A stretch of DNA of 64,000 nucleotides from Glaciecola sp. 33A (GTDB taxonomy: Bacteria > Pseudomonadota > Gammaproteobacteria > Enterobacterales > Alteromonadaceae). Made by a program: the position numbers and the translations under genes. The notes beneath the pieces were generated by a model that saw only the letters and a list, made by a program, of their open reading frames with translations, was not told the origin of the DNA and searched no databases. This document shows positions 1 through 8,455 of this stretch, one piece after another; the stretch's first letter is position 1, and each line of letters opens with the position of its first letter. The stretch covers positions 62,001-126,000 of the forward strand of contig NZ_PJAR01000035.1 in the NCBI RefSeq assembly GCF_002836745.1. The letters are read 5' to 3'.

Positions 1-543
1 TTGTCCAGAAACCCCTATTGAAGATGAGCGTCCATGATAGCCGATAGGCACCCATTTATAATTTGGTAGCAATGGGCCATCAGGCCTGAAAAGTTTGCCC
101 ACGGCAGTGGCATGAAATATTGAAGTATAGAAATCGGTAAAATCACCAATTTGACAGGGAAGATGAAATTCAATATCTGCAGCAGGAATTAAGATTGATG
201 CTAACTCTTGCTCTTGTACGGACCCTTCTCGCAAGGCTTTTGATAAGGCCAACCTCAGTGCTGCATTAATTTTGGCACCTAATCCCATTAGGGTATTCAA
301 CGAAGTTTCTGCAGCCGCGCTTACTGCTGTTTGTGCATCGCCTGAAAATAAGTTTTTACTTGCTAGAGCGGCCATATCGATAACTTTATTACCAATAGCG
401 ACACCGCCACGCCAATCTTCATCGCTGCCTTTGCGACGAATGATAGCAAAAGGCAGATTTTGAATTGGAAATTGGACACAGCCATTTGCGCTGTTTTCCC
501 AACTTTTTAAATTAATGTCATGTGTTTCGTTTAAAGTATGCAT
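1..543 (-). CDS. fahA: fumarylacetoacetase, N-terminal part (runs off window)
   Basis: Would cleave 4-fumarylacetoacetate to fumarate and acetoacetate, the last step of cytosolic homogentisate catabolism. Only 181 codons are in the window; the gene continues past base 1. I translated it from the ATG at 543, which has AAAGG about 9 nt upstream. The FAH N-terminal domain is followed by the family signature DFTDFYTS (residues 134-141, first metal-ligand Asp) then the HAT motif around residue 144 (family catalytic His) and YHGRSSS (169-175). It lies 56 bp downstream of hmgA on the same strand, so it is probably the last gene of the homogentisate operon. Pathway and motif are established knowledge; co-transcription is inferred. 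Confidence 0.93.
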   Translation of the reverse strand, partial: MHTLNETHDINLKSWENSANGCVQFPIQNLPFAIIRRKGSDEDWRGGVAIGNKVIDMAALASKNLFSGDAQTAVSAAAETSLNTLMGLGAKINAALRLALSKALREGSVQEQELASILIPAADIEFHLPCQIGDFTDFYTSIFHATAVGKLFRPDGPLLPNYKWVPIGYHGRSSSIGVSGQ

Positions 544-599
544 AAGTTAATGCCTTTTAATAAATCGTTCAAAAATAAGATTTTGTCAAATGATGGAAT

Positions 600-1907
600 T
601 CAGCGTTTGCCCGTAAAGTGTTTATTTAGCGTGCCCCAGCAGGCTAGATAATCTGTTTGTTTTTGTGCACAATTAAGGGCGAAGTCTGTTGGCGCAATGA
701 CATATCTGGATTCAAACATAAAAGCCAGGGTATTTTGATACTTTTCTGGCTCTAGCGTCCCTTGTGATGCTTTTTCAAAAACAGAAGCTTCTGGTCCATG
801 GGGGGTCATGCAATTGTGTAAACTCATACCTCCTGGCTCAAAGCCTTTTTCTTTGGCATCGTACTTGCCTTCTATTAACCCCATAAATTCACTCATAATA
901 TTGCGATGATACCAAGGTGGGCGGAAGGTGTTTTCAGCTACCATCCAGCGCGGTGGAAAAATAACAAAATCAATATTGGCTACACCAGAAGTGTCGGATG
1001 GAGACGTCAGCACAGTAAAAATTGATGGGTCTGGATGGTCAAAACTGACCGTGTTGATCACATTAAAACGCGATAAATCATATTTATAAGGTGCACTGTT
1101 ACCCACCCAAGCAACAACATCCATTGGCGAATGATTTAACTGAGCTTTAAACAATTCACCACAAAATTTAGTGAGTAATTCACAAGGCGTGTCGTTATCT
1201 TCAAAGCACGCCACTGGATATTGAAAATCACGTTGATTAGCATAACCGTTGGCACCCACCGGACCTCTTTCTGCTAGGTGATATGGCTGACCATAGTTTT
1301 CACACACATACCCCCTAATTGGGCCGTCTATTGGCGCAATGCTGAATTTAACGCCGCGCGGTATTACGCATATTTCACCCGATTTAACGTCTAATATGCC
1401 AAACTCTGTCGTGGCGCGCAGCCCACCTTGTTGTGGAACCAATAACAACTCACCATCAGCGTTGTAAAAGTAACGGTTTTCCATTGCTTTGTTTGCGCCA
1501 TATAAATGTATACCGATCCCCGTTTGGGTTTTAGCATCTCCGTTTGCTGCGACAGTGATCAAACCATCAATGAAGTCGGTTGGGGCATCCGGTAATGGCA
1601 TTGGGTCCCATCGCATCACATTAGGCGGGCACGGTGTCTGTTCTAGTGGCGCTGTGCGGATCAGACCTTTATCTATTGGCGTATAGTCACCCATATTAAT
1701 CGATGGGCGAATTCGATAAAGCCAGCTACGACGATTTTCACTGCGAGGTGCCGTAAAGGCTGTGGTGCTCAATTGTTCGGCGTATAATCCGTAAGGACAA
1801 GTTTGTGGATTGAACTGCCCAATAGGTAGTGCTCCTAGTAAGGCTTCGGTTTCATGTTCGTTGCCAAAACCAGTCAAGTAGCGCAATGTTGCGCTTACGT
1901 CGCTCAC
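600..1907 (-). CDS. hmgA: homogentisate 1,2-dioxygenase
   Basis: Fe(II) dioxygenase that opens homogentisate to maleylacetoacetate. The 435-aa product has normal family length. It begins VSDVSATLRYLTGFGNEHETE (the family start region YLTGFGNE) and carries the iron-ligand region WYHRNIMSEFMG with HNCMTPHGP downstream (His, Glu, His). The GTG at 1907 is chosen because GGAGG sits 7 nt upstream and because it overlaps the stop of the preceding 63-aa gene (GTGA); the longer open frame up to 2000 only reads through that gene. Translational coupling with the upstream pair is likely. No isomerase gene is visible between hmgA and fahA. Confidence 0.96.
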   Translation of the reverse strand: MSDVSATLRYLTGFGNEHETEALLGALPIGQFNPQTCPYGLYAEQLSTTAFTAPRSENRRSWLYRIRPSINMGDYTPIDKGLIRTAPLEQTPCPPNVMRWDPMPLPDAPTDFIDGLITVAANGDAKTQTGIGIHLYGANKAMENRYFYNADGELLLVPQQGGLRATTEFGILDVKSGEICVIPRGVKFSIAPIDGPIRGYVCENYGQPYHLAERGPVGANGYANQRDFQYPVACFEDNDTPCELLTKFCGELFKAQLNHSPMDVVAWVGNSAPYKYDLSRFNVINTVSFDHPDPSIFTVLTSPSDTSGVANIDFVIFPPRWMVAENTFRPPWYHRNIMSEFMGLIEGKYDAKEKGFEPGGMSLHNCMTPHGPEASVFEKASQGTLEPEKYQNTLAFMFESRYVIAPTDFALNCAQKQTDYLACWGTLNKHFTGKR

Positions 1908-2095
1908 TCTATATCCTCCGCTATGCGCAGCGCTTGATTTAGTACATCCATTTGACCGATGTGATTCGCCAACAATAAGATGAGTCGCGCATTCACACAT
2001 TCGCTCTGTTCCCTATCAAGTTGACGATGAACATCCGTCAGCGCTGCATAAAAAGTGTCAGGTTCAGACAAGTTGGCTTGGGTATTAAGGTTCAT
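1904..2095 (-). CDS. 63-aa companion protein (DUF2783-like, MhaB-type small subunit)
   Basis: Small soluble protein, MNLNTQANLSEPDTFYAALT at the N-terminus, with a central NARLILLLANHIG segment. It matches my memory of the DUF2783 family, which sits beside flavin monooxygenases in homogentisate operons. In Pseudomonas putida the equivalent small protein MhaB is reported as a coupling protein of 3-hydroxyphenylacetate 6-hydroxylase. It is surely translated: its ATG overlaps the monooxygenase stop (ATGA), a strong GAGGAGG ribosome site precedes it, and its TGA overlaps the hmgA GTG. The function as a coupling or stabilising subunit is inferred from size and position; no catalytic motif is visible. 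Confidence 0.8.
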   Translation of the reverse strand: MNLNTQANLSEPDTFYAALTDVHRQLDREQSECVNARLILLLANHIGQMDVLNQALRIAEDIE

Positions 2096-3807
2096 ATTAT
2101 TACCTCCTCATGGATTGAACTGGCATTAGAAACTGGACCGGTTAATTCAAACCCTAAAGCGCGATTTACGGCACCAATAACTTGCTCCGCAGAGCATTGT
2201 CGCCATCGTGCAGTAATAATTTGATCAGGACGGAACAGATAAGTAGTGCCATTTTGTAAGTCGTACCTTTGGGCTAATATGCCCTTCACATCTTGAATGA
2301 CAGTGACATTTTCAGGAAGCTTTGTGTTGACAGACCCCGGGCACAATACCAGTAATTTGAGTAAGGGATGCTTACCAAGTGTCTCTAAATACTGCTGTTG
2401 CATGGCCGTTATTTGCTTATAGCTAATTAGTGCAACAAATTGATTACCCAAGTGATTAATGAGCCAATCTTGTTGTCGAGCGATAAAGATTGGCGCATCT
2501 TTGGGCACGCAGCCGGGCGCAAGTAGGCTACAAAAGTTGTCATCATCAGGCGTATTAAGCGGTGAATTAACATATTGGCAAGGCGTTGAAAGACGGCCAC
2601 TGTTGACCATGGTACGTGCGAAATCGTGTGTTTTGGCCAGCAGCAAGGTTTGGTCGCGGAAGATCCGACTTATGTGGTTTTTGGGCGTAATAAAGTCCGT
2701 CGAGCGCGTCGAATTTAATATATTTTCTTTGGCTGCGTGTTGACGTTCTATGTCATATGTCTCTATCAGTTCCAAAGGCGCTTGTTTTTTGAGTACCTTA
2801 GCCAGTTTCCAAACTAGGTTTTCAGCTGATTGAATACAACCATTTGCACCGCGCGCACCAAAAGGTGAAACCTGATGCGCTGCGTCTCCTACAAAAATCA
2901 CGCGATTGTGAATGAATCGCTCCATTTTGCGGCATTGGAAGGTATACACACTGGCCCATTCCAGTTCAAATTCAGCGTCTTCACCCAGCATAGCTTGAAT
3001 GCGAGGGCGAATAACATGCTCTTGCTTTTCATGCGCGGGATCGGCGTCCCAACCTAACTGAAGATCAATACGCCAGACATTATCGGGTTGTTTGTGCAAC
3101 AGTGCCGATTGGTTTGGGTGAAAAGGAGGATCAAACCAAAACCAACGTTCCGTGGGAAATGCAGCCTTCATAACCACATCAGCAATCAAAAATCTATCTT
3201 GGAAAACCTGCCCTTTACTTTCTAATCCCAACATTTTACGTACTGGGCTGTTAGCACCGTCTGCACAGAGCAGAAAATCGCAAGTCATTGTGTATTCACC
3301 GTCGGGTGTAGATACAATAACCTGTGTCATTTTTTCATGAGATACAAGGCTAATAACCTTGCTTTTCCAGCGTAAATCGATGAGATCAAATTCGGCGGCT
3401 CTATCTACTAAATATTCTTCAAAATAATATTGTTGAAGATTGATGAAAGCGGGGACTTGATGATCGGATTCCTCTAAAAGATTAAAATCATAAACTTCTT
3501 CATTTTTGAAAAACACTTTACCGTGTCTCCAGGTCACCCCTTTTTTTAGCATTCTTTCAGCACACCCGAGGCGCTGCATGATTTCTAGTGTACGCTTTGC
3601 AAAGCAGATTGCGCGGGAGCCTACACTTACTGTGTTGTTATTATCAATAACCACACTTTTTATGCCTTGCAAAGCCAAATCGACTGCGAGTGCTAAGCCT
3701 CCGGGGCCTGCACCTACGATAATAACCGGATGATGCAACTGTTCCTCTGCGTTTAACTCGCGGCAGGGAGTGTACGGGTAGATAGGATTCTTATATGTTT
3801 GCTGCAT
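2092..3807 (-). CDS. FAD-dependent aromatic hydroxylase (MhaA/MhpA-like)
   Basis: Class A flavoprotein monooxygenase of the PheA/TfdB/MhpA group, about 571 aa. It shows the N-terminal dinucleotide site VIIVGAGPGGLALA, the central DG motif LLCADGANSPVRK and the GD motif VIFVGDAAHQVSPFGARGAN. Such enzymes hydroxylate phenolic rings with NAD(P)H and O2. Followed by the DUF2783-like gene, hmgA and fahA, it most probably makes homogentisate from 3-hydroxyphenylacetate (MhaA role, about 63 kDa in P. putida), though 3-hydroxyphenylpropionate-type substrates cannot be excluded. I prefer the ATG at 3807 because GGTGA lies just upstream; an in-frame ATG at 3819 is possible. Confidence 0.88.
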   Translation of the reverse strand: MQQTYKNPIYPYTPCRELNAEEQLHHPVIIVGAGPGGLALAVDLALQGIKSVVIDNNNTVSVGSRAICFAKRTLEIMQRLGCAERMLKKGVTWRHGKVFFKNEEVYDFNLLEESDHQVPAFINLQQYYFEEYLVDRAAEFDLIDLRWKSKVISLVSHEKMTQVIVSTPDGEYTMTCDFLLCADGANSPVRKMLGLESKGQVFQDRFLIADVVMKAAFPTERWFWFDPPFHPNQSALLHKQPDNVWRIDLQLGWDADPAHEKQEHVIRPRIQAMLGEDAEFELEWASVYTFQCRKMERFIHNRVIFVGDAAHQVSPFGARGANGCIQSAENLVWKLAKVLKKQAPLELIETYDIERQHAAKENILNSTRSTDFITPKNHISRIFRDQTLLLAKTHDFARTMVNSGRLSTPCQYVNSPLNTPDDDNFCSLLAPGCVPKDAPIFIARQQDWLINHLGNQFVALISYKQITAMQQQYLETLGKHPLLKLLVLCPGSVNTKLPENVTVIQDVKGILAQRYDLQNGTTYLFRPDQIITARWRQCSAEQVIGAVNRALGFELTGPVSNASSIHEEVII

Positions 3808-3973
3808 TATTTTCACCATACATTCTTAAGTGAAACTAATATAAGTGATAATAACGGTATATATCAAGGTATAATTCAAAAATAACCGATAAAACCAGTA
3901 AATATAGTTTTAAGTGAGATTAAAAAGTGTTACTTTAATTACTCATTAAATGACACTATACGAGGTTATCCTT
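3808..3973. promoter_or_regulatory. divergent promoter region of the homogentisate operon and MBL gene
   Basis: AT-rich 166-bp gap between divergent starts. It contains several AAGTGA words (near 3831, 3843 and 3911) that could be half sites for the nearby MarR regulator, but they do not form a clean long palindrome. Shared control by the MarR protein is an inference from position only. Confidence 0.4.
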
Positions 3974-4936
3974 ATGTCTAAAAAACCATTTGCGTCGTCT
4001 GCAGATCTTGGTAACAAAACAGAAACTCTTGAAGTTCTGGCCGATGGAGTGTATGCCCTAACTGCGGAAGGGGACCCTAATGTCGGTGCTATAGAAGCAG
4101 AAGACTTTATTATTGCCTTCGAAGCTAGAGCAACGCCGAAAGCCGCGAATGACTGGTTAGCTGTGCTGCGAGAACATACCGATAAACCGATTAAATACCT
4201 TGTACTGTCTCACTATCACGCCGTTAGGGTTTTAGGTGCATCTGCCTACCAAGCAGAATCAGTAATTTCACATGAAAAAACCAAATATTTAATTGAAGAA
4301 AGAGGCATGCAAGACTGGGCCAGTGAATTTGGCAGAATGCCACGTTTATTTAGAGAGCCCGACGGTATTCCTGGACTCACTAAGCCTGACATTGTGTTCA
4401 ATGACAGATTAGAAATCCCATTGGGCGGAGACCGAGGTAGTTTGATATTAGAGCATTGTGGCAGAGGTCACACGGCTGGAGATATCGTGGCATGGTTACC
4501 TAAGCATAAAATTTTGTTTGCTGGCGACTTAGTTGAAGCTGCTGCAGCACTATACACTGGCGATGCTTTTCACTTTGACTGGGCTTCAAAAACCCTAGAT
4601 AAGGTCAAAGCTTATGAAGCTGAAGTTTTGATCGGTGGCAGAGGCGCAGTGGTCAGTGGTAAACAAAATGTCGATAATGCCATTGAACAAACACGTGGTT
4701 TCTTAAATGGCATGATTGAGAAAGTGGGTGAGGTACATCGCAACGGCGGCACACTTAAACAGGCATTTACCGAAACCCACACATTATTGGAACCCAAGTT
4801 TGGCATGTGGCCGATCTTTGAACATTGTTTACCCTTCGACGTCAAACGTTTATGGGATGAGTTTGAAGGGATAGACTGGCCGAAAATATGGACGGCTGAA
4901 TATGATCAAGAAGTCTGGGATCAGTTGCAAAACTAA
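3974..4936 (+). CDS. metallo-beta-lactamase-fold hydrolase with altered metal motif
   Basis: 320-aa cytosolic MBL-superfamily protein. The usual HxHxDH motif reads HYHAVR, so the Asp-His pair that binds the second metal is missing; the later His (LEHCGRGHTAGD) and bridging Asp (LFAGDLVE) are kept, and the final His is replaced in GGRGAV. It may bind one metal or none, or define a distinct subfamily. ATG 3974 (MSKKPFAS) is chosen over the upstream 3950 start because GAGGTT lies about 8 nt before it. It is divergent from the hydroxylase operon and followed by the MarR gene, which suggests a role in the same aromatic or ester catabolism. Substrate unknown. Confidence 0.85.
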   Translation: MSKKPFASSADLGNKTETLEVLADGVYALTAEGDPNVGAIEAEDFIIAFEARATPKAANDWLAVLREHTDKPIKYLVLSHYHAVRVLGASAYQAESVISHEKTKYLIEERGMQDWASEFGRMPRLFREPDGIPGLTKPDIVFNDRLEIPLGGDRGSLILEHCGRGHTAGDIVAWLPKHKILFAGDLVEAAAALYTGDAFHFDWASKTLDKVKAYEAEVLIGGRGAVVSGKQNVDNAIEQTRGFLNGMIEKVGEVHRNGGTLKQAFTETHTLLEPKFGMWPIFEHCLPFDVKRLWDEFEGIDWPKIWTAEYDQEVWDQLQN

Positions 4937-5087
4937 GAATGTACCCTTCATTCTTAAAATTGCATGTTAGGTGTTTGTGCGCATTTGCCGACATGCAATT
5001 TCAATGGCTCAAATAAATAGTTTGTCTGCGCTATCTGCTGTGGTAAAAAGGTGGTTGATATCTGTTTGTTTGGAGCATTGTAAGACG

Positions 5088-5543
5088 ATGAGTAAAAAGG
5101 CGATAAGAACCGTTATGTTGAATCTTTTTGTGCCTTATCGGATGGTCAATTTGGCCACCAATATTAGTAACGCCTGTTCTAAAATTTATCGCACTGAGTT
5201 TGATCTTTCCGTACCTGAGTGGCGAGTTCTTGCTCGTCTGGCAGAGCATGATAGGTTAAATGCGAAAGATATTGGCGAAGTCACCTTTATGGATAAATCT
5301 AAAGTGTCCAGAGCAGTCAAAATACTTGAAGACAAACAGCTAATTGTTAGAGAGAAGGATCAAAAAGACAATCGCGCTGCTTATCTGTCACTTTCTGAAA
5401 ATGGCCATACGATGTATGCCCAAATAGCGCCCAAAGCACTAGATTGGGAAGAAGAGTTGATCAGCGCCCTTGACGTAAGTGAATATCGTGACTTAATGCG
5501 TATTCTGGAAAAGCTGGACAGAAAAGTCGCACAAATGGACTGA
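5088..5543 (+). CDS. MarR-family transcriptional regulator
   Basis: About 151 aa from ATG 5088 (MSKKAIRTVML). It shows the winged-helix core typical of MarR proteins: LSVPEWRVLARLAEH, KDIGEVTFMDKSKVSRAVKILEDK (recognition helix) and the wing KDQKDNRAAYLSLSENG. MarR dimers usually repress adjacent catabolic operons and release DNA on binding an aromatic ligand. Upstream in-frame starts at 4971 and 5004 exist, but the sequence before MSKK is not MarR-like. It probably controls the divergent hydroxylase/hmgA operon and the MBL gene; this is inferred from position. Confidence 0.9.
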   Translation: MSKKAIRTVMLNLFVPYRMVNLATNISNACSKIYRTEFDLSVPEWRVLARLAEHDRLNAKDIGEVTFMDKSKVSRAVKILEDKQLIVREKDQKDNRAAYLSLSENGHTMYAQIAPKALDWEEELISALDVSEYRDLMRILEKLDRKVAQMD

Positions 5544-5600
5544 GGTTTTGTGTGCTCAAGCTGTTTTTTAAACACAATATATAAACTTGGTAGCTTTAAA

Positions 5601-6191
5601 TTATGACTCAGTCATTTTTTGCAATTTGGTGATTTTACGCTTAACACCCACTTTTGCATCCAGCGCTAAAGCCGTCTCGTAATAGTCTAAAGCTAACACC
5701 ACATTGTCATCGGCCTCATACAGCTCCCCGAGCAATCGGTAGGTTTTAGCACGAAGCTGATCATCAGCGTCAACATGATTGGTTAGCGCAATAATATCAT
5801 CGACAATCGTGGGTAATTTAGGCCCGGGTGACACGCAATAGGCTCGCGCTTCTATTTCATATAAATTATAGAGTGCATAAACGTCATGAGTATCGGGTTT
5901 AACTTCGACTTCAGAATCAACGATTTCTGGTCGCAACTCTTCAACAACATCAACATCTTTTGCTTCTTCAGATGCTGATCCTGGTGTTGGAACGAACGGA
6001 GATACCTGGTCGATCGTGACACCTTTGCTCGAATGAGTCACATTGGCGCTTTTTGCAAAATAACGCAGATAAACCCAAACCAAGGCACCGACGGCAGCCA
6101 GACTAGCGAAAATCACGAGGCCGGTCATTAATAAGTAAAAACCCACAACGATTACTGCTAACAGAACTAAAAAACGAATTATTTTCTTCAT
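5601..6191 (-). CDS. inner-membrane protein with TPR-like C-terminus, unknown function
   Basis: 196 aa. Two hydrophobic segments at about residues 5-25 and 27-45 form a hairpin anchor, followed by an acidic, proline-containing linker (about 60-100) and a C-terminal helical part. The latter has a TPR-like stretch (LLGELYEADDNVVLALDYYETALALDAK, split here as residues about 150-178). Such proteins often act as scaffolds, but I recognise no specific family. It stands alone on the minus strand, convergent with marR. Real coding is supported by composition and the membrane/TPR architecture. Confidence 0.7.
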   Translation of the reverse strand: MKKIIRFLVLLAVIVVGFYLLMTGLVIFASLAAVGALVWVYLRYFAKSANVTHSSKGVTIDQVSPFVPTPGSASEEAKDVDVVEELRPEIVDSEVEVKPDTHDVYALYNLYEIEARAYCVSPGPKLPTIVDDIIALTNHVDADDQLRAKTYRLLGELYEADDNVVLALDYYETALALDAKVGVKRKITKLQKMTES

Positions 6192-6386
6192 GATATCCTT
6201 AAAAACGATAACGTTAGGTAGAAATTAAGTGCAAGCCAACCATAAATCGACGTTAAATATTTATTTTTCTATGATTGCACAAAATTTAACACATTTCCGT
6301 TCCTCGTTATAGTCGGAGCAATTAGTTGCAATTTGCGCCCGCTCCTCCTATCAGCAGATAGTAGAATACTTGAGCAAGTAAGTCTC

Positions 6387-6425
6387 TTTTTTAGCGGCTC
6401 TTTTTTAGCGGTACTTTTTAGCGTC
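6387..6425 (-). repeat. short direct repeats downstream of the OlsF-like gene
   Basis: Read on the minus strand, the word CGCTAAAAA occurs three times within about 40 bp just after the stop of the acyltransferase gene. It does not form a good hairpin, so it is not a clear terminator. No function is assigned. Confidence 0.5.
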
Positions 6426-6428
6426 ACT

Positions 6429-8120
6429 TTACTGAAAATATCGTTTGCGTTTTTTTGGCTTCAACATCGTTATATCGACTATCACTAAACCATCAACACA
6501 CTGTTGAAAATCAGGGTCTATATTAAAGGCAACGAATCTAACACCACCGTCTTTGCATAGATCTGCATATTGCTTATACAACGTTGGTAAACTGACGTTC
6601 ATGTGTTTTAAAGCATCTTTTAGCCACAGCCGCGCCTCGTTGTATTCCACGTTTTTAAAGTTTTCTTGCGCAGTAGCACAGATAGGATAAGGCATTTTAG
6701 CGGTCGCAATGTGCTCTTTATCAGGGAAATAGTGAGCATAAAAGGCCGTTATTAATTTAACTGCGGCAGCAGGCATTTGGGCACTTAAGGTAACTGGACC
6801 AAATAAATAGCGATATTGAGGGTGCTTATATAAAAATGCACCAATACCAATCCATAAGTAATCCAAGCTTCGTTTTCCCCAATACTTTTGTTGTACAAAA
6901 CTGCGGCCCAATTCAAGACCTTCGTCAAAGTAAGGTTGCATAGCCGTGTTATAGTCAAACAACGTACTCGAATAAACTGACTCGCCTTGTTCTAAGAGCT
7001 TTTTTACATCACCAAAGCGGTATGCACCGGCTATTTCCAGATCATTGTTATCCCACAAAATTAAGTGATAGTACGACTTATCATACTTGTCTATATCTCG
7101 GCGTTGATTGGTGCCTTCGCCAGCGGCTCTAAAGGTAATTTCTCGCAACCGTCCTAACTCTCGCATGATCGGCGAGCTCACCCTATATCGATACAAATAA
7201 ATCGTTTTACCGTCAACACTATTACCAATAATCTCGCATTCAGTTTTCAATGCTGTGAGCAATTCTCTGCGCTCTTCGGGCATGGCAATAGGAGTTTGAG
7301 TAGAAAACACACCGGGTTTGTTTTTAGCAATATTGTAAACGTGCTTTTTAAACAGTTTCACTTGCTCTAATAAGCTAATTGAAAGCTGGGTAAAGGCATC
7401 TGGTGGGATAAGCTCCCCAATAGTGATGTCCATATTTTTATTCTTTTTCTTGAACATCTCTTTAACCAGTAATGCGCTTGCTGCTGGCTTGTATAGCATA
7501 GAGACACCGTAAAAAAAGGCTGAGTTTTGAGCGTCCAAATACACGGGAAGAATGGGACAATGATTAACCTTGGCCATTTTTAAAAAGCCGCTTTGCCACT
7601 TTGTGTCGCGAATGCCATGCGGGCGCAATCTAGATACTTCTCCCGCCGGAAAAACAATCAGTGCGCCTTCATTACGCAGATGAAGGTTAATGTTTTGAAT
7701 ATTCTGTTTTTGTGTTCCCCCTTGCATATTATTTACCGGCAGTAATATTTCGTGCAATGGTTGGATTGCCATCAACATATTATTTGCAATGACTTTGACA
7801 TCACTCCTGCTGGCTTTAACACATTTAATGAGCGCTAAACCATCCAGTGTGCCAATGGGATGATTGGCAATAATAATTAACTTTCCAGCTTGTGGTATTC
7901 GCTCCCGCTGCTGGTCATTAACTCGGTAAGTAAAGGAAAAATACGAGAGCACTTGTTCTACAAAATCAAAGCCAGTTAAGTGCGGATACTGCTGGCTAAA
8001 CGCATTCAGTTGTTCTTCACATAATAAATATTTGAGAATTTTGCTGATCGGTTTATGCAACAGATGACTGTTGGCGACTTTAGGATAATGAGTAGCAATG
8101 ACTTGTTGAGTATCGAACAT
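6429..8120 (-). CDS. olsF: bifunctional acyltransferase, OlsF-type ornithine lipid synthase
   Basis: 563-aa fusion. The N-terminal half is a PlsC-type lysophospholipid acyltransferase with NHPIGTLDG (NHxxxxD catalytic motif, about residue 85) and FPAGEVSR. The C-terminal half is a hemolysin/OlsB-like GNAT domain (LREITFRAAGEGTNQRRDIDKYD, AGAYRFG). In Serratia, OlsF with this domain order makes ornithine lipids: the C-terminal part N-acylates ornithine and the N-terminal part O-acylates the product. ATG 8120 is preceded by AAGGGG at 6 nt, better than ATG 8147. Some homologues are annotated only as hemolysin-like acyltransferases, so the lipid product is inferred. Confidence 0.8.
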   Translation of the reverse strand: MFDTQQVIATHYPKVANSHLLHKPISKILKYLLCEEQLNAFSQQYPHLTGFDFVEQVLSYFSFTYRVNDQQRERIPQAGKLIIIANHPIGTLDGLALIKCVKASRSDVKVIANNMLMAIQPLHEILLPVNNMQGGTQKQNIQNINLHLRNEGALIVFPAGEVSRLRPHGIRDTKWQSGFLKMAKVNHCPILPVYLDAQNSAFFYGVSMLYKPAASALLVKEMFKKKNKNMDITIGELIPPDAFTQLSISLLEQVKLFKKHVYNIAKNKPGVFSTQTPIAMPEERRELLTALKTECEIIGNSVDGKTIYLYRYRVSSPIMRELGRLREITFRAAGEGTNQRRDIDKYDKSYYHLILWDNNDLEIAGAYRFGDVKKLLEQGESVYSSTLFDYNTAMQPYFDEGLELGRSFVQQKYWGKRSLDYLWIGIGAFLYKHPQYRYLFGPVTLSAQMPAAAVKLITAFYAHYFPDKEHIATAKMPYPICATAQENFKNVEYNEARLWLKDALKHMNVSLPTLYKQYADLCKDGGVRFVAFNIDPDFQQCVDGLVIVDITMLKPKKRKRYFQ

Positions 8121-8455
8121 CAATGACCCCTTTTTGCATAAAAACACTGCAAACGCAGCTATCGTATTTAGCCAAACAGTAGGCTTAGTTCTTTACAAAA
8201 AAGTGAACAGTTAGTGACATTTGTATGACACTGCATTTGCGTTGGCTTCTTTGCAAACGTTGCGTTAAACCCGCTATTTATGTTCGGTATTAACTTCGGC
8301 GTAAGCGGCCTAGCATTAGCCAGCGTCACAAAGCAAACGGCACAGAATATATCCAGCCGTGGCCGTTCTAAACCGGCAATGGATACGAAGACGGGCTCAA
8401 ATGTGAGGTTTGGCTTTTTCATCGATTCACACTTCACTTTCGAGAAGTTGATGCA
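8121..8455. other. intergenic stretch without a convincing gene
   Basis: 335 bp between the OlsF-like and SDR genes. An 89-codon minus-strand frame (8168-8437) fills it, but it has no clear ribosome site and an odd composition, so I do not call it. Promoter elements for the OlsF-like gene must lie near 8130-8200. Confidence 0.5.

Noticed and set aside
8168-8437. 89-codon minus-strand frame between SDR and OlsF-like genes
   Set aside because: No good ribosome site and composition unlike neighbours; a real small gene cannot be excluded but is not supported.
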